Shown here in pieces: positions 34,737-46,300 of a DNA stretch of 64,000 bases (position 1 is its first letter; every line of letters begins with the position of its first letter). This stretch comes from Nigrospora sphaerica (lineage: Eukaryota; Ascomycota; Sordariomycetes; Amphisphaeriales; Apiosporaceae): assembly GCA_018287875.1 (NCBI GenBank), contig JAGVVL010000027.1, positions 1 through 64,000 on the forward strand, read 5' to 3'. The position numbers were made by a program, and so were the translations under genes. The notes beneath the pieces are model-generated. The model was not told the DNA's origin and searched no databases. It worked only from the letters and a program-made list of their open reading frames with translations.

Positions 34737-36009
34737 ATGCCTTCAGTACTCGTTCTCGGCGGCACGGGATTCCTAGGAGGTATGGCTCTCCCTCCCCTCA
34801 ACGCAGGTCCTCCTACTCTCTCCCGTTTAAACGTTGCTGATATCCGTTTCCACGTGGCAGCCCCCACCGTCCGGGCCCTAGCGGCCGCCCATCCGGACTG
34901 GCCCATCACGGCGTCGAGCCGGCCCGGGGTGGGTCGGCCGGCGCCAAGGCGCAGCTCGCCAAGGTCGCCAAGCTGGTCGAGGTGGGCGACTGGGCCGATT
35001 TCGAGACCATCAAGCGGCTCAGCGCGGAGCACGACCTCGTCATCAACGCTGGCAACTCCGCCACGGCGGACCCGGTGACGGCCGCGGTGGCCGGGCTGCG
35101 CGAACGCAAGGCGAGGGACCCGGCCGCCATGGCCACGCTCTTGCATATTAGCGGCGCCGGCAACTTCATCGACTACGGGACCTCGGGCCGGTTCAACGAG
35201 GCGAGCAGAGTCTGGGATGTGAGTGAGCCGATTCCGAATCTGTCGTTTCCCGCTCGGGGAAATCAGGACGTCGATTGCTAACGAGGACCGCCTTGTGTCG
35301 CCGTGCAGGATAGCAACGTCGATGATATCAAGCAGATCCACAAAGACATGTTCAATGGCCAGTCCGACACTGTGTACGTAGACTCTGCCCTGCCTAGGGC
35401 CACCTGGTTGTATTTATATGGCTAACAAGAGACCCCCCCGGCTACAGCGTCCTCGAGGCGGGCGCCACAGGTCCTATCGACACCTACATCGTGTGCCCGT
35501 CGGTGGTGTACGGCGGCGCCGCCGTCGAGGCCCCGAGCGGCGGGGTGGGCTACGCGCTGCTGACGGAGAACGCGCGAGGCCTCGGGTACGTGCCCTACGT
35601 GGGGGACGGCTCGGCCGTGGTCAGCACGACGCACGTGCTCGACGTCGTCCGCTTCCTCGTCACGGTGGCCGAGCAGGCTGCCGCGGCCGCACCCCCGGCG
35701 GACCGGGCGGTGGCCGCGTACGAGCGCTACTACATGCTCGAGACGCAGCGTCTGCCGTGGAAGGCCGTCGCCGCCGCGCTCGCCGCTGTGCTCCACCGCG
35801 AGGCCCCGGCCCGGTTCCCCTCGGCCGAACCGCGGCCCGTGCCCGAGTTCGGGGACGCCGCCGGCGGTGCCAAGCCCCTCCTGGCGGCCAACATGCTGTT
35901 TCGCGGCCCGAGAGCCGAGGCCATGGGCTTCCGAGCCGAGGGGAGGAGCATGTTGGACCAGATGAGTGATGACCTCCGCGGCTGGGGGAAGAAGGTCGAG
36001 TCCAGCTAG
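34737..36009 (+). CDS. SDR / NmrA-like NAD(P)-binding protein (one frameshift)
   Basis: Four exons, 34737-34779, 34861-35218, 35309-35373 and 35448-36009, have GT-AG introns of 74-90 bp. It starts MPSVLVLGGTGFLG, a Rossmann glycine motif, followed by VEVGDWADFETI, LVINAGNS, LHISGAGNFIDYG, TYIVCPSVVYGG and VSTTHVLDVVRFL, the order of an atypical short-chain dehydrogenase/epimerase related to NmrA-type proteins. It probably binds NAD(P) and has either reductase or redox-sensing function; the substrate cannot be read from the sequence. One base is missing in the G-run at about 34927-34933 in exon 2. Adding it gives exactly 343 codons (342 residues). The gene is very GC-rich compared with its AT-rich flanks. 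Confidence 0.75.
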
Positions 36010-36388
36010 GTTGGGGGTCGAACAGATCGTTCCGGAACGAAAATACGGCATGACTCACGCCAAGTCCACGGAACGTCACCACACGGGGATTTGAAGCGCC
36101 GTAGCAGGGCAGAGATGATCAGCCTGAGGTACATCGCTGTGCCGCGTGCCAGCACACAAGGAATTCCGGGCTGAGCCAGAAATGTGGCACAGGATGTAGC
36201 AGTAGATACCTAGATACAATACGCTGGAAAATGCACCGTCAAAAATACTTGTCTAGAGATAGCTTATCTTTACTTTCGATAAGGAAAATGCAGTGATGGT
36301 CACATTTCTTGTTTAGTGTCTCCCGTACTAAGCCGTAGTGAGTCGGGCTGGTTCAATTCAGCAAGTTATTTGGCTAGGAGAATCGTCC
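36010..36388. other. Intergenic, no gene seen
   Basis: The 3' flanks of two convergent genes (SDR on plus, secreted-protein relic on minus). Nothing else is recognised. Confidence 0.4.
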
Positions 36389-36810
36389 TTAACAATCGGC
36401 GTCTCGTACAATGACGTTCCAATCGCCGTCCTCAAAGGTTTGAACCGAAACAAAGTCGCTGGCATTTCCGTATATGCCATGGGTTGACGGACAAGAACCC
36501 AGAATGGCACTGGCACTGTTGGCGATCCAACTCCAGCTGTCAAAGTAGTGGGCGGTGGGTGCCTGAAGGGCAAAAACAGGTCAGCACGTGGATCGGTATT
36601 GAGCCATTGTTATACTCACATCATTGCAAATCTAGATGGCCGACTTATAGGAACAACTGACGCGGCCGCAGTTGCCGGGCCCGGGGCCCTCGGTGAGGCC
36701 TCCGCTTAGCCCGCGGAGGTAACTGACTCCGTCTCGAAGTTTCTAGAAGTCGCCCTTCGGAAGGTTGTTGTAGAGAATGTCGCACGGACAAGTCGCGGGG
36801 ACAGGTTCAT
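36389..36810 (-). pseudogene. Small secreted Cys-containing protein, killed by two TAG codons
   Basis: Two exons are readable on the minus strand: about 36810-36620 and 36562-36389, with intron 36619-36563 (gtgagt...cag, phase 0). The peptide contains ATCPCDILYNN, a Gly/Pro loop GPGPGNCGRVSCSY, ICND at the splice, then YFDSWSWIANSA, ILGSCPSTHGIYGN and the end VIVRDADC. Even cysteine spacing and small size suggest an extracellular, effector-like protein; the family name is unknown to me. TAG at about 36743-36745 and 36632-36634 both stand where Trp (TGG) is natural, the G-to-A change that RIP gives on the opposite strand. The signal-peptide exon was not found. Confidence 0.55.
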
Positions 36811-37539
36811 TAGGGATTGTTGTTGGGCGCAATATGGGGGTGTGTCGGTGGAGAATTAGAGGGGTGGGCGCGAAATCAGCTAATTAGCCACCCGGTGGCA
36901 CACTGGGGTCACCACACCAGTTGCTAAGTGCCTTAGGCGGCCTGCCTATGCGAAACGATAGGGAGGAGCCGAACGTGCATGAATTTGCGGGAAACGCAGG
37001 GAGGAAACTCCCCTCCCCCTTCCGTGGCCCCCATCCCCATGCAGCTCGCACCGCCTTCTCTCTTTAGCCTGTGAGACAACATGTCACATCTCTGGTGAGC
37101 TTACCGTCAGCAGTTCCGACAGTCACCAGGAGCGCGGCCAATCAGAGGCCTTGGCTTTGAGGCTGATGAAAAAACAGAATGCCAGGACCCCGTAGCGGCT
37201 ACGGATCTCCATAACCGCGACTGTCAGATTTGTAATGCTTTGTATTATCGTGAGAGAAGGGTAGGGCATTTCCACATATATTGTCTCAAGAATCATGTTA
37301 TGTCAACGTACTTTGACACGGCAAGGGTCTTCACATCTCCAATGCTGACGCATAAACTCGCCTGCTAGTCCATCTCGTAGGCTAGGGCGTCATCCGCAAG
37401 TCCATACAAATAGCACGAGATGATGGAAAGAAGAGGAAAAAGTCATGTGCAAATTGCGAGCTTGATTTTTCTCCGATGAAGTGCTCATGTTAACGTCATA
37501 ATGTTAGGTATCCCGCCCGTTAGCACGCACAGGCTGGGG
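36811..37539. other. Intergenic, no gene seen
   Basis: Non-coding sequence upstream of the secreted-protein relic, ending at the LINE fragment. No supported feature. Confidence 0.4.
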
Positions 37540-38314
37540 GTATGTCATCTACCAGAATCAGCGCACGCTGCAATGCGACTCGGGACGGCTAGGTCCTTCT
37601 GAAGTCTTCGACGCGGAGGCGGAAGGGACCTTAGCAGGCTTGAAGGGCGCGTTCCGGCTCGGCCTGCAATACTACCCCATACACATCTGCCTCGATAACA
37701 CCTCAGTAGTGGCCTGCCTCCGGGGCAATCCCGCCGACAGCTCCCAAAAGGCCTTCATCCAGTTCCAAGCCCTGGCACGGACGGCAAGGGTCATGGTACA
37801 CTGGGTCCCAGGACACTCCAAGGTACAAGGAAACGAAGAAGCGGACCACCTCGTAAAGCTAAAAACCGAGATGACACTACCAGGCCCCGAACGGCCTCCG
37901 ACGATCGCGTATGTAAAACGGACAACGAAGGAAGCCTATAAGACTCTCTTCTAGCGCTGGTGGACTCCCGAAGGACCTAGATATAAACGCTGGTCAGACC
38001 TCGAGGTAGCGGCTACCAAACGCTGCCCAAAGTGGTCCGTAATGCCACGAAGCATCCTACACCGGTTCCTCGCTGCCAGGTCTAGACACGCCGACTTTAA
38101 ATGGTACCATAGGAAGTTCAGACACACGGAAGCTAAGGTCCTATACTTATGCAGCCGAAAGAAAACCCCTGAACACATGACACACTGCCGGAAAACAATT
38201 CGGCTTCGACACCTATGGCCCCACTTTGGCACCGATAGACCCCCAGCCACGCAGATGGACTCGACGACTTTCTGGAAACACCTACTAAGACGGGGATATG
38301 GAATGATGGCTTGA
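37540..38314 (+). mobile_element. LINE fragment: RNase H and C-terminal region
   Basis: A frame broken by one stop (TAG at about 37952) reads LGPSEVFDAEAEGTLAGL, IHICLDNTSVVACL, VHWVPGHSKVQGNEEADHL, the three conserved RNase H blocks of fungal LINEs, followed by a C-terminal HTEAKVLYLCSRKKTPEHMTHC-like Cys/His motif. Reverse transcriptase is absent, so this is a 3' fragment of a different LINE lineage from the one at 29.6-33.4 kb, in opposite orientation. Confidence 0.8.
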
Positions 38315-38759
38315 AATTTGATCAAGCCAATGCACTTTAAATAGGAACGTTCAACCGTTCGCAGTTAGCTATGAGATACAGACACACACAACACAATTCA
38401 ACTTGTTGACCACCATCCTTCATGAATACACACTCCCTTTACTCTTGACTTTGAACCTCACTCTTTACCTCCTCACTTGCTGCGACCCTTGATTAAGACC
38501 ATCCACACGTCCTTGATTGTGGTATCTGATATAAGGGCACGCAATCACTCCGTTCGGATCGACCTTACGACCGCGTCTTTCCACCAGACTCCCTTTATCT
38601 GGGGTTTGTCTGTTCTACTATTAGTGTCACCGAAAGAGTTCGAGGCCTTTATTCGTATAACGAAGTTCCAACTAATCTGCCCTAGCCTAGAAAGGCAGCG
38701 AGCTGCCAACTTCGGCCTCTAGCCACCGACAACCGGGATAGCACACCTCGAAAGGGGTC

Positions 38760-39163
38760 TCTACTACACTCCCGTAACCCCTATAAGCACGCTCGTTAAA
38801 GTATGAAGCATATCAACCCAATACTCGGCGGCTAGGTATTGGCACGGGGACGGCCCTCGCGGATCACCCCCTCTGACACTCTCACCGGACACGACCATAA
38901 CTGGCGGTGGCAACGGGAACGGCCTATATATAGAACGCCTACCTGGTGCACTGTTACGGCATGGGTACATAGGTACAAGGGCATGGCAACGCATGGACGA
39001 CTTACCGCTGCCTGGCGGTACGTACCGCCGCTGGCTGGATATATTCCTGCCAAACAGTGACTGAGAGGAGCTTGTTCCTCTTCTTTTCCTCTTCACCTGT
39101 AGTTTTCGCATCTCAATAGAACCCTTGGGTCATCAACAGATTCTTCGTTCCTTGAACCGTGAC
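38760..39163 (-). repeat. Solo or truncated LTR, copia-type family
   Basis: Read on the minus strand the sequence begins TGTCACGGTTCAAGGAACGA at 39163, matching the LTR start at about 2404. The left boundary is uncertain; the stretch 38315-38759 contains no recognisable gene and may include more of this element. Confidence 0.5.
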
Positions 39164-39526
39164 ACAGCCTCGCAAAAGGTCGCAAGATAAAGAAAAAGCG
39201 TATACGACATGGAGGAGCACTAGCCATTGGAGAGGCACAAAATATTTTAAATCAAAAGGACGCCGATACGCAATTAAGGGAGGAAACACGTGCGAATAGC
39301 AGTCGCGTAAGGAGGGCTCAACCTCGCGAACAGCGCTGCGGCACCTGCGGAGAGACCGGTCACAATGCTCGCACTTGTCAAATGGAAAAAGGTGTCTTTT
39401 AAGAGTCGGAACTAATTAGTTTAAATGAATTTAAGGTGTTATGGCGATATAATTGTCTGATTCTAATGGAATTATGCTAGAAAGTGTTCCGTTGACCCAC
39501 ATGTTCCACTGACCTGACATGTACGT
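39164..39526 (+). mobile_element. 3' fragment of a pogo/Fot1-like element
   Basis: The open stretch reads a transposase C-terminus with a CCHC knuckle (CGTCGETGHNARTC), clearly similar to the end of the 16.2-18.1 kb element (CGICGTAGHNARTC). The terminus GACATGTACGT is followed by TA, like GACATCCACGT-TA of that element. The 5' part is missing, cut where the LTR begins. Confidence 0.7.
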
Positions 39527-39532
39527 TACCTA

Positions 39533-41462
39533 AGCTAGGGGGTCGATCAAGGGACAGGCCCATCAAACCGCCACACGTCTAGCGACAGTTTAAGGTGTTT
39601 CTTTTTGCTTCAATACCGAATATATCAACCACCTACGGTTACATTTATTTAAAAGTCATACTATTCAAATTTTCACATTCTGTTCTTTCGTTTGATATCT
39701 ATTTTATAGATGAACTGCAGCTGGCTGCCGCTCTCCTCCAAGTCTGCCAAGGAGATTCCATCCGGTCTGTCGCCAAGCAATACAGAGTCTCCAGACACTA
39801 CCTCACGTCTCGTTTCGAGTGCAAGCCTCTCAAACGCACTGCTAAAAGGCATCATCAAGCCCTCAGTGAGGTCCAGGAGCACTGGCTAGTCCAGTGGGTG
39901 TTGCTCTAGGCCAGACTTGGCTGGGCTCCTCAGCACAACCGCTTCAAGCTCTTCGCGCAGTCAATTATCTGTCAGTCCGGCAGCAGCCACACCATCGGAG
40001 ATAGGTGGCATCGCCCTTCTTTTAGGCGCTGGCCGCAGCTGAAGACCATGCTCTCAAGGGGAATGGATTTCCAGCGCGTTAACGGCGCCACACGCGAAAA
40101 TATCGAGGAGTTCTTCTCGAGGCTGAACGAGGAGCGCATCCGCGACATCCCTAAGGAGCACACATGGAACTTTGACGAGGTTGGAGCTCAGATTGGCCTT
40201 GGAGACTGCCCTTTTGTTATCGGACCGTCTGCTCTCACGAAGGTCTTCACTCTAGACACCACGAGAGGCGAGTGGACGACGTCTCTAGAGTCTGTCTCTG
40301 CAGCTGGCCGAGCCCTGTCTCCCCTGGTCATCTTTAAGGGGAGGCAGGTCCAAGAGCAATGGTTTACCAAGCAATCAGACGACGAGGACTTCGCAGACTG
40401 GCAATTTGAAGCCTCAGAGGCCGGCTGGACCTCCAATTCAATTGCCCTGCGCTGGCTGAGACAGGTATTCTTGCCACAGACTACTCCAGACGACCCCAAG
40501 CAGTGGCGCCACCTCATACTCGACGGCCATGCCAGCCACTGCAGCGAGGAGTTCATGTTGGAGTGTTTTGAGGCTAAGGTCTGGCTGGACTTCCTTCCGG
40601 CACACCCCTCGCAGGTCCTCCAGCCTCTGGACCTTGGCCCCTTTTCGGTGTTGAAGCGCGCGTACCGGAAACACCTTCGCCAGGCCTGCATATCTAGTTT
40701 AAAGATGACGCCAAAGAAACCGGAGTTCCTGGAGGCGTGGAATAAGGCTCGGAAGGAAGCCCTAACTCCAGAGCACATTACCACGGGCTGGAAAGCGACC
40801 GGTATCTATCCAAGGGACCCCCTTAAGGCCATTAACAGCCGACTAGCAAGGTAAAGGGACCAGGACAGGCTGGAGGGGTCAACTTGGAGCGTTCTGCAGC
40901 TGCTAGAGGACCCCCTGCTATCGGAGATGTCCGCTATAGACGTTAAGACCCCAAGGTCTTTAAGGCAGATACAGCACATCCATCGCGAATTACATGTGGT
41001 TAACTCAGTGTACAGCAATGCCACCTTACGCCAGGTCTTTAAGAAGACCGGCAAGGCCTTAGACCTTGCAAGTGCCGAGATCTCCAGCCTTAAGCATGAA
41101 CGCGACTAATTGGCTGCTACGCTGGATCTCCAGAAGCCCCAAAAACGTCGCAAGGTTCAGAAAACTGCTCAAGAGCGATTCGTGGCCATGCTAGACGTTT
41201 GCAAAGTCAAGGAGGACTTGGCGACACCTAGTAGTGAGGCTGGTGCAGTCACTACGCAGTCGCTATCGATCGCGTCGGGAAGTTCGGTTATAGAAAGCAT
41301 TTCTGACATAGAGGAGGAGATAACAGTCTCTTTGAGCTACTCGGTTTGTCTGTATCTATTGTGGTTGTTAAGATAATTGGTTTTATTTGCTTTAATATTA
41401 CATGGCGATGTCTTAAAACACGTGGCGGTTTGGTGGGCCTGTCCCTGATCGATCCCCTAGCT
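39533..41462 (+). mobile_element. Complete pogo/Tigger-type DNA transposon with RIP-like stops
   Basis: The element is 1,930 bp, flanked by TA (39531-39532 and 41463-41464), with inverted repeats of about 45 bp that start AGCTAGGGG and differ by a few transitions. A single frame runs from about 39595 to 41376: helix-turn-helix (IRSVAKQYRVSRHYLTSR), catalytic WNFDEVGAQIG, LILDGHASHCS and LQPLDLGPFSVLKRAYRK. The frame has no indel but three nonsense codons: TAG 39907-39909, TAA 40852-40854 and TAA 41107-41109. Each is one CpA-to-TpA step from Gln (CAG or CAA). Such a pattern points to RIP acting on an otherwise full-length copy. Confidence 0.92.
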
Positions 41463-41499
41463 TATCCCAGACCCACATCACTGCCAAAAGTTGGTACGG

Positions 41500-42990
41500 G
41501 ACGGGCGGTCTGCTGTCGCTTAGGGCCATGGGGGTGGGAGGGATCTGCCGGAAGCGAGGCCGCGCGTTGTCTTTTCAAAGGCGCCCGGTGGCCCCTGTCG
41601 ATACTGTTGGGTCTTTCGCCGGCGGGCCCTCCGCTGTTGAAGTATTCGCTGCCACAGCTGGCAGCCGGCTAGCAAGCGTCCTCAGTCGTTCCATATCCAT
41701 TACGCACGCCGCTGAGGGCGTAGCAGGGCCATGTCACGCACCGCCTGAGCGTCGGTTTGTTCCGTACGCAGCGGTGACTGTGGCCCTGCTTCGCGCATCG
41801 TCCGCAGGTCTCCGCGTTCTTGCACTGGAAAGCCTTGTGCCCAACCTGCTGGCAGTTGTAGCACTGCTCCGGCCGGTTACGTCGCTCAAACACGCGTGTG
41901 TAGCCCGATTCGCCCCCGGCGTAGAAGAAACTCTCGTCTAGGAACCGGCGGGCGTCGGCCGCTTTCTTCAGGTAGACGACCATCGAGCCGTACGCCTTCA
42001 TGTTGTCCTTCTTGCTCAGCCATACGATCTTAACCACACTCGTTTCGTTTTCTTGCCCAAATGCCTCGGCCGCGCCGTCTCGCATTTGGTCGTTTTCGTC
42101 CAGGACCGCCGTGCGCTTCACGCTGTCCACCTTGATCGGATACAGTTCGTCTCGCAGCACGCGTGCCCCGGGGACGGCTGTCTTCTCCGCGGCTTGTTTG
42201 ACAGTCGGTGCTCATCTTCGTTTCGGCAGATGATCTTGATCCGTTGCGGCTTCTTAGGGTCCGTCGTGACCGCGCGGCATCCCCACTCCTTGTGTTCTTC
42301 CATTGCTCCATTTCCTTCTCAATGGCGTTTCGGACCGTGCCGGCTGAGACGTTGGCTCGTTCGTCGTCTCCCAAGTGGGATGTATCGATAGTGCGGTACA
42401 GTGTGTCGGTAAACGACGTCGGCGTCGTGTTCATCGAGCTAAGCGTGCGGACGTTACTGGGCTGGCTCGTCGGCGGCGTTCGAGCGATCCCCGCATAGGA
42501 GGCCTGTGGGCTGGTCTGGGTGCTGATATTGAGGGCCGCGTTGTTCTGGATCTCCTCCAATTGCTCCCGGACGAGCTTCAATACCTCTGCCATACGTTGA
42601 TTCTCTTACTTCGATGCTTCATATTGTTCGGACAGCCCTCGGATCAGCCCCTCTTGGCTGCCGATGGTCTCGCTCTGGGCCGTCACCATCTGCTTCAGGT
42701 CCTGGATCTCGGTTCGGGAGTGCGCGACGAGCTCCAGGATCTTCTGGAGGTACGTCCTAGCGGCGCCTCCATCGCGGCTCTTCTCGGTCGGTTCGGGTGT
42801 CCCGGCTTCTCCATCGTCTTCTGCGTCTCGGTTCGCTTTCCCTTAGATTTTGGCCGTCGGCTTCGTCGCGCGATTCGATCACCTGCTGGCCGCCGTGGCG
42901 GGCTTCGCGATGGTCGTCGCGTTTGGGTTTTGCGACCACAATCGCTTCCTCGGCACGGGCCGCCATGGTCGCGTCTCTCCGCGCCACCTC
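41500..42990 (-). mobile_element. LINE ORF1 (gag-like) fragment, Tad1-type
   Basis: Minus-strand frames read a charged N-terminal part (MAEVLKLVREQLEEIQNN, coiled-coil-like), an RRM-like middle (VKIVWLSKKDNMKAYGSM) and zinc knuckles (CYNCQQVGHKAFQC, CGRCAKQGHSH), the usual order of a Tad1 ORF1. The frame is broken several times (for example between 42030 and 42160). ORF2 is not adjacent: sequence to the left is the pogo-type element. It may be the other half of the LINE at 29.6-33.5 kb or a separate copy. Confidence 0.75.
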
Positions 42991-43326
42991 AGCTCGCTCA
43001 ATTCACGACCTTTCGGGCTTAAATGGAAAACAATATCGTACCGTTAGAACTACAGCCATCCGCGAAATCAGTGACCTCTGGTTCACTCTCTTATTTTTAG
43101 TGCACACCCCATAACCGGCGCTCCTGGCGCTGACCATCTATCCCGAGTACTTTAGATGTAGCGTACATAGATCTGACAGGTAAGCATTCCATTTCTGGCC
43201 CTTGACGTATTGTATGTACACACGTCTGACAGACCTCCATATACTGACGCAAGTCGTCCATTAATGGCCCGTACAATTTCCATTCGCACGACACAGCATT
43301 ACATTGAACTCTCGCGCTACATTCCT

Positions 43327-46300
43327 TCACTCTAAGCTACGTATAGTATCAGAACTAGACCTCGATGACCCGTCGCTCATCATCTTATACGCCTCTTCTA
43401 GTAAATCTTTTGAAACCATGCGGTCAGGATCGTCCTCCTCTAGAAAGCCCTTCTCAACGGCCACCACTTGTTCCAGCAATTCGATCGCCTCCGGGATTCG
43501 CCTATCGTCGAGGTATGCCCTTGCGAGCTCGTGCTCGGATGTGAGTCGATCATGATCTCTCTCGTCGAGCGTCTCTTTCCGCACCGCCACCACGTGCTCG
43601 AATATCTCAATCGCCTCCGGGATCCGTCTATCGTCGAGGTATGCGCTTGCGAGGTTATGCTCGGACGCGAGTCGAGAATAATCACTCTCCTCGAGCGTCT
43701 CTTTCTGCACCGCCACCACCACGTGCTCTAACATCTCGATCGCCTCCGGGATCCGCCTATCGTCGAGGTATGCCCTTGCGAGCGCGTTCTCGGACGTGAG
43801 TCGATCATGATCTCTCTCGTCGAGCGTCTCTTTGCGCACCGCCACCACGTGCTCGAATATCGAGATCGCCTCTGGGATCCGCCTATCGTCGAGGTATGCG
43901 CTTGCGAGCGCGTGCTCGGACGCGAGTCGAGAATGATCCCTCTCGTCGAGCGTCTCTTTCTCCACCGCCACCACGTGCTCGAACATCTCGATCGCCTCCG
44001 GGATCCGCCTGTCCTTGAGGTATGCCGCTGCGAGCATGTGCTCGGATATGAGTCGAGAATGATCCCTCTCGTCGAGCGTCTCTTTCTGCACCGCCACCAC
44101 CACGTGCTCTAACATCTCGATCGCCTCCGGGATCCGCCTATCGTCGAGGTATGCCCTTGCGAGCGCGTTCTCGGACGTGAGTCGATCATGATCTCTCTCG
44201 TCGAGCGTCTCTTTGCGCACCGCCACCACGTGCTCGAATATCGAGATCGCCTCTGGGATCCGCCTATCGTCGAGGTATGCGCTTGCGAGCGCGTGCTCGG
44301 ACGCGAGTCGAGAATGATCCCTCTCGTCGAGCGTCTCTTTCTGCACCGCCACCACGTGCTCTAATATCGAGATCGCCTCCGGGATCCGCCTATCGTCGAG
44401 GTATGCGCTTGCGAGCGCGTGCTCGGACGCGAGTCGAGAATGATCCCTCTCGTCAAGCATCTCTTTCTGCACCGCCACCACCACGTGCTCTAACATTTCG
44501 ATCGCCTCCGGGATCCGCCTATCGTCGAGGTATGCGCTTGCGAGCGCGTGCTCGGACGCGAGTCGAGAATGATCCCTCTCGTCGAGCGTCTCTTTCCGCA
44601 CCGCCACCACGTGCTCGAATATCGAGATCGCCTCCGAGATCCGCCTATCGTCGAGGTATGCCCTTGCGAGTTCGTGCTCGGACGCGAGTCGATTATGATC
44701 CCTCTCGTCGAGCGTCTCTTTCTGCACTGCCACCACGTGCTCGAACATCTCGATCGCCTCCGGGATCCGCCTAACGTTAAGGTATGCCCTTGCGAGCTCG
44801 TGCTCGGACACGAGTCGAAAATGATCCCTCTCGTCGAGCGTCTCTTTCCGCACCGCCACCACGTGCTGTAACATTTCGATCGCCTCCGGGATCCGCCTGT
44901 CCTCGAGGTATGTTATTGCAAGCCAATGCTCGGACACGAGTCGGTCGTTATTCTTATTTGGAAGCGTGTCACTCTTCCAGCGCACGACTTTCTCATAGCA
45001 TTGCACGGCTTCCTTAAAACGCCGGTCTATGTATAAGCACTTTCCAACCCGGTAATAAAGATCGAACCGCTCATTAACCCGATACGCTTTGCTACCGTTA
45101 AGAAGCTGGAACGCGTGAGGAAGGTATGCTTGCCATACGAGGCGGTTAGCGCGATCCGACGATGGAAAGATGGACTCCAAATGCTGGAGAGCCTGGACCG
45201 TCGTCTCCTCCGTGCGCGCCGCTTTCCCGATCCACACTTTGGTCGCTAAATGCACGAGGCTGTGCATGTCATATAGCTCCTTATCTTCTCGGATAGCGAG
45301 GAACGCGTAGCCGCATAACGTGCCGATTGCGCTCTCCGTCTCCACTGACTCGGTGTCTGGGAGGAGAGAGCGCGGAATTGCTTTCGGCTCAATACACGAG
45401 ATGAAGGATAGTAGATCGGCGGCAACGTTGTCAATGCTTTGGATCTGGTCGAAGGACACGAGCCATGTGGTCGCCACTGCGTTTTTCGACTCCCGATACC
45501 GTGTCGCGTCCTTGAACTCCCGGCTCATCAGCCCTACCACGTCCCGCTCTGTACCATGGAGGAGTTCGAGGTACCTCCGAACTGTCACTTGTCGATTGCA
45601 GTTCAGGTACGCGGCCGCTTGTGTGATCGCCAAGGGTAAATGTTCGAGCTTTTGCAGCAGCTTGATTGCGATAGCCTTGTCCTGGATGAGTTCCCTCCGA
45701 AAAAGCGACTTCTCTAGGAGGCCCATGGCCTCCGATAGATCCATCTCGTGGAGCTCGACCACATCGCTTCCCGCCACCGATTGGCCCACCTCGCTCGACC
45801 GGGTAGTGAACAGCGTCAGGCCATTTTCGCTTTCCGGGAGGTACTGGTCGATACCGTCGTTCGATCCGAGCACCATCTCCATGTCGTCCGCGTTGTCAAC
45901 GATTAGAAGCCATCGCCCGGCTTCGTCCGAGCTGAGGTACCGCCGCACCGACTTCTTCGGGTCTTCCTTGTCGATGTTCATAGGAATGCCGAGCGTCTTT
46001 CCGATTTCTAAGTATGCTTGCTCGAAACCGGCGTGACTAAGGACCGGTACCCAGAAGATCGAATAGCCAGACTGATTATCCTTTACCCAGTAGGCGAGCT
46101 GTAGGGCGACCTGGGTCTTGCCGACGCCGCCGAGCCCCACGATAGCGAGCTTCTGGCATTCCTGCTCGATGAATAGTTTCTGCTGGATCTCTTCGAGGAT
46201 GGAACTCCGGCCTGTGAACTTGCGGTTTCGCGCTAGAGAGAGATGATATTGTGGTACCCTAGGTCCGTTGCTTCCTCGAGGCGGATCGCCTATACACATA

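Noticed and set aside
43470..44990. Long plus-strand frames over the TPR array
   Set aside because: They are antisense shadows of the TPR repeats; the minus strand encodes a recognisable NB-ARC/TPR protein.
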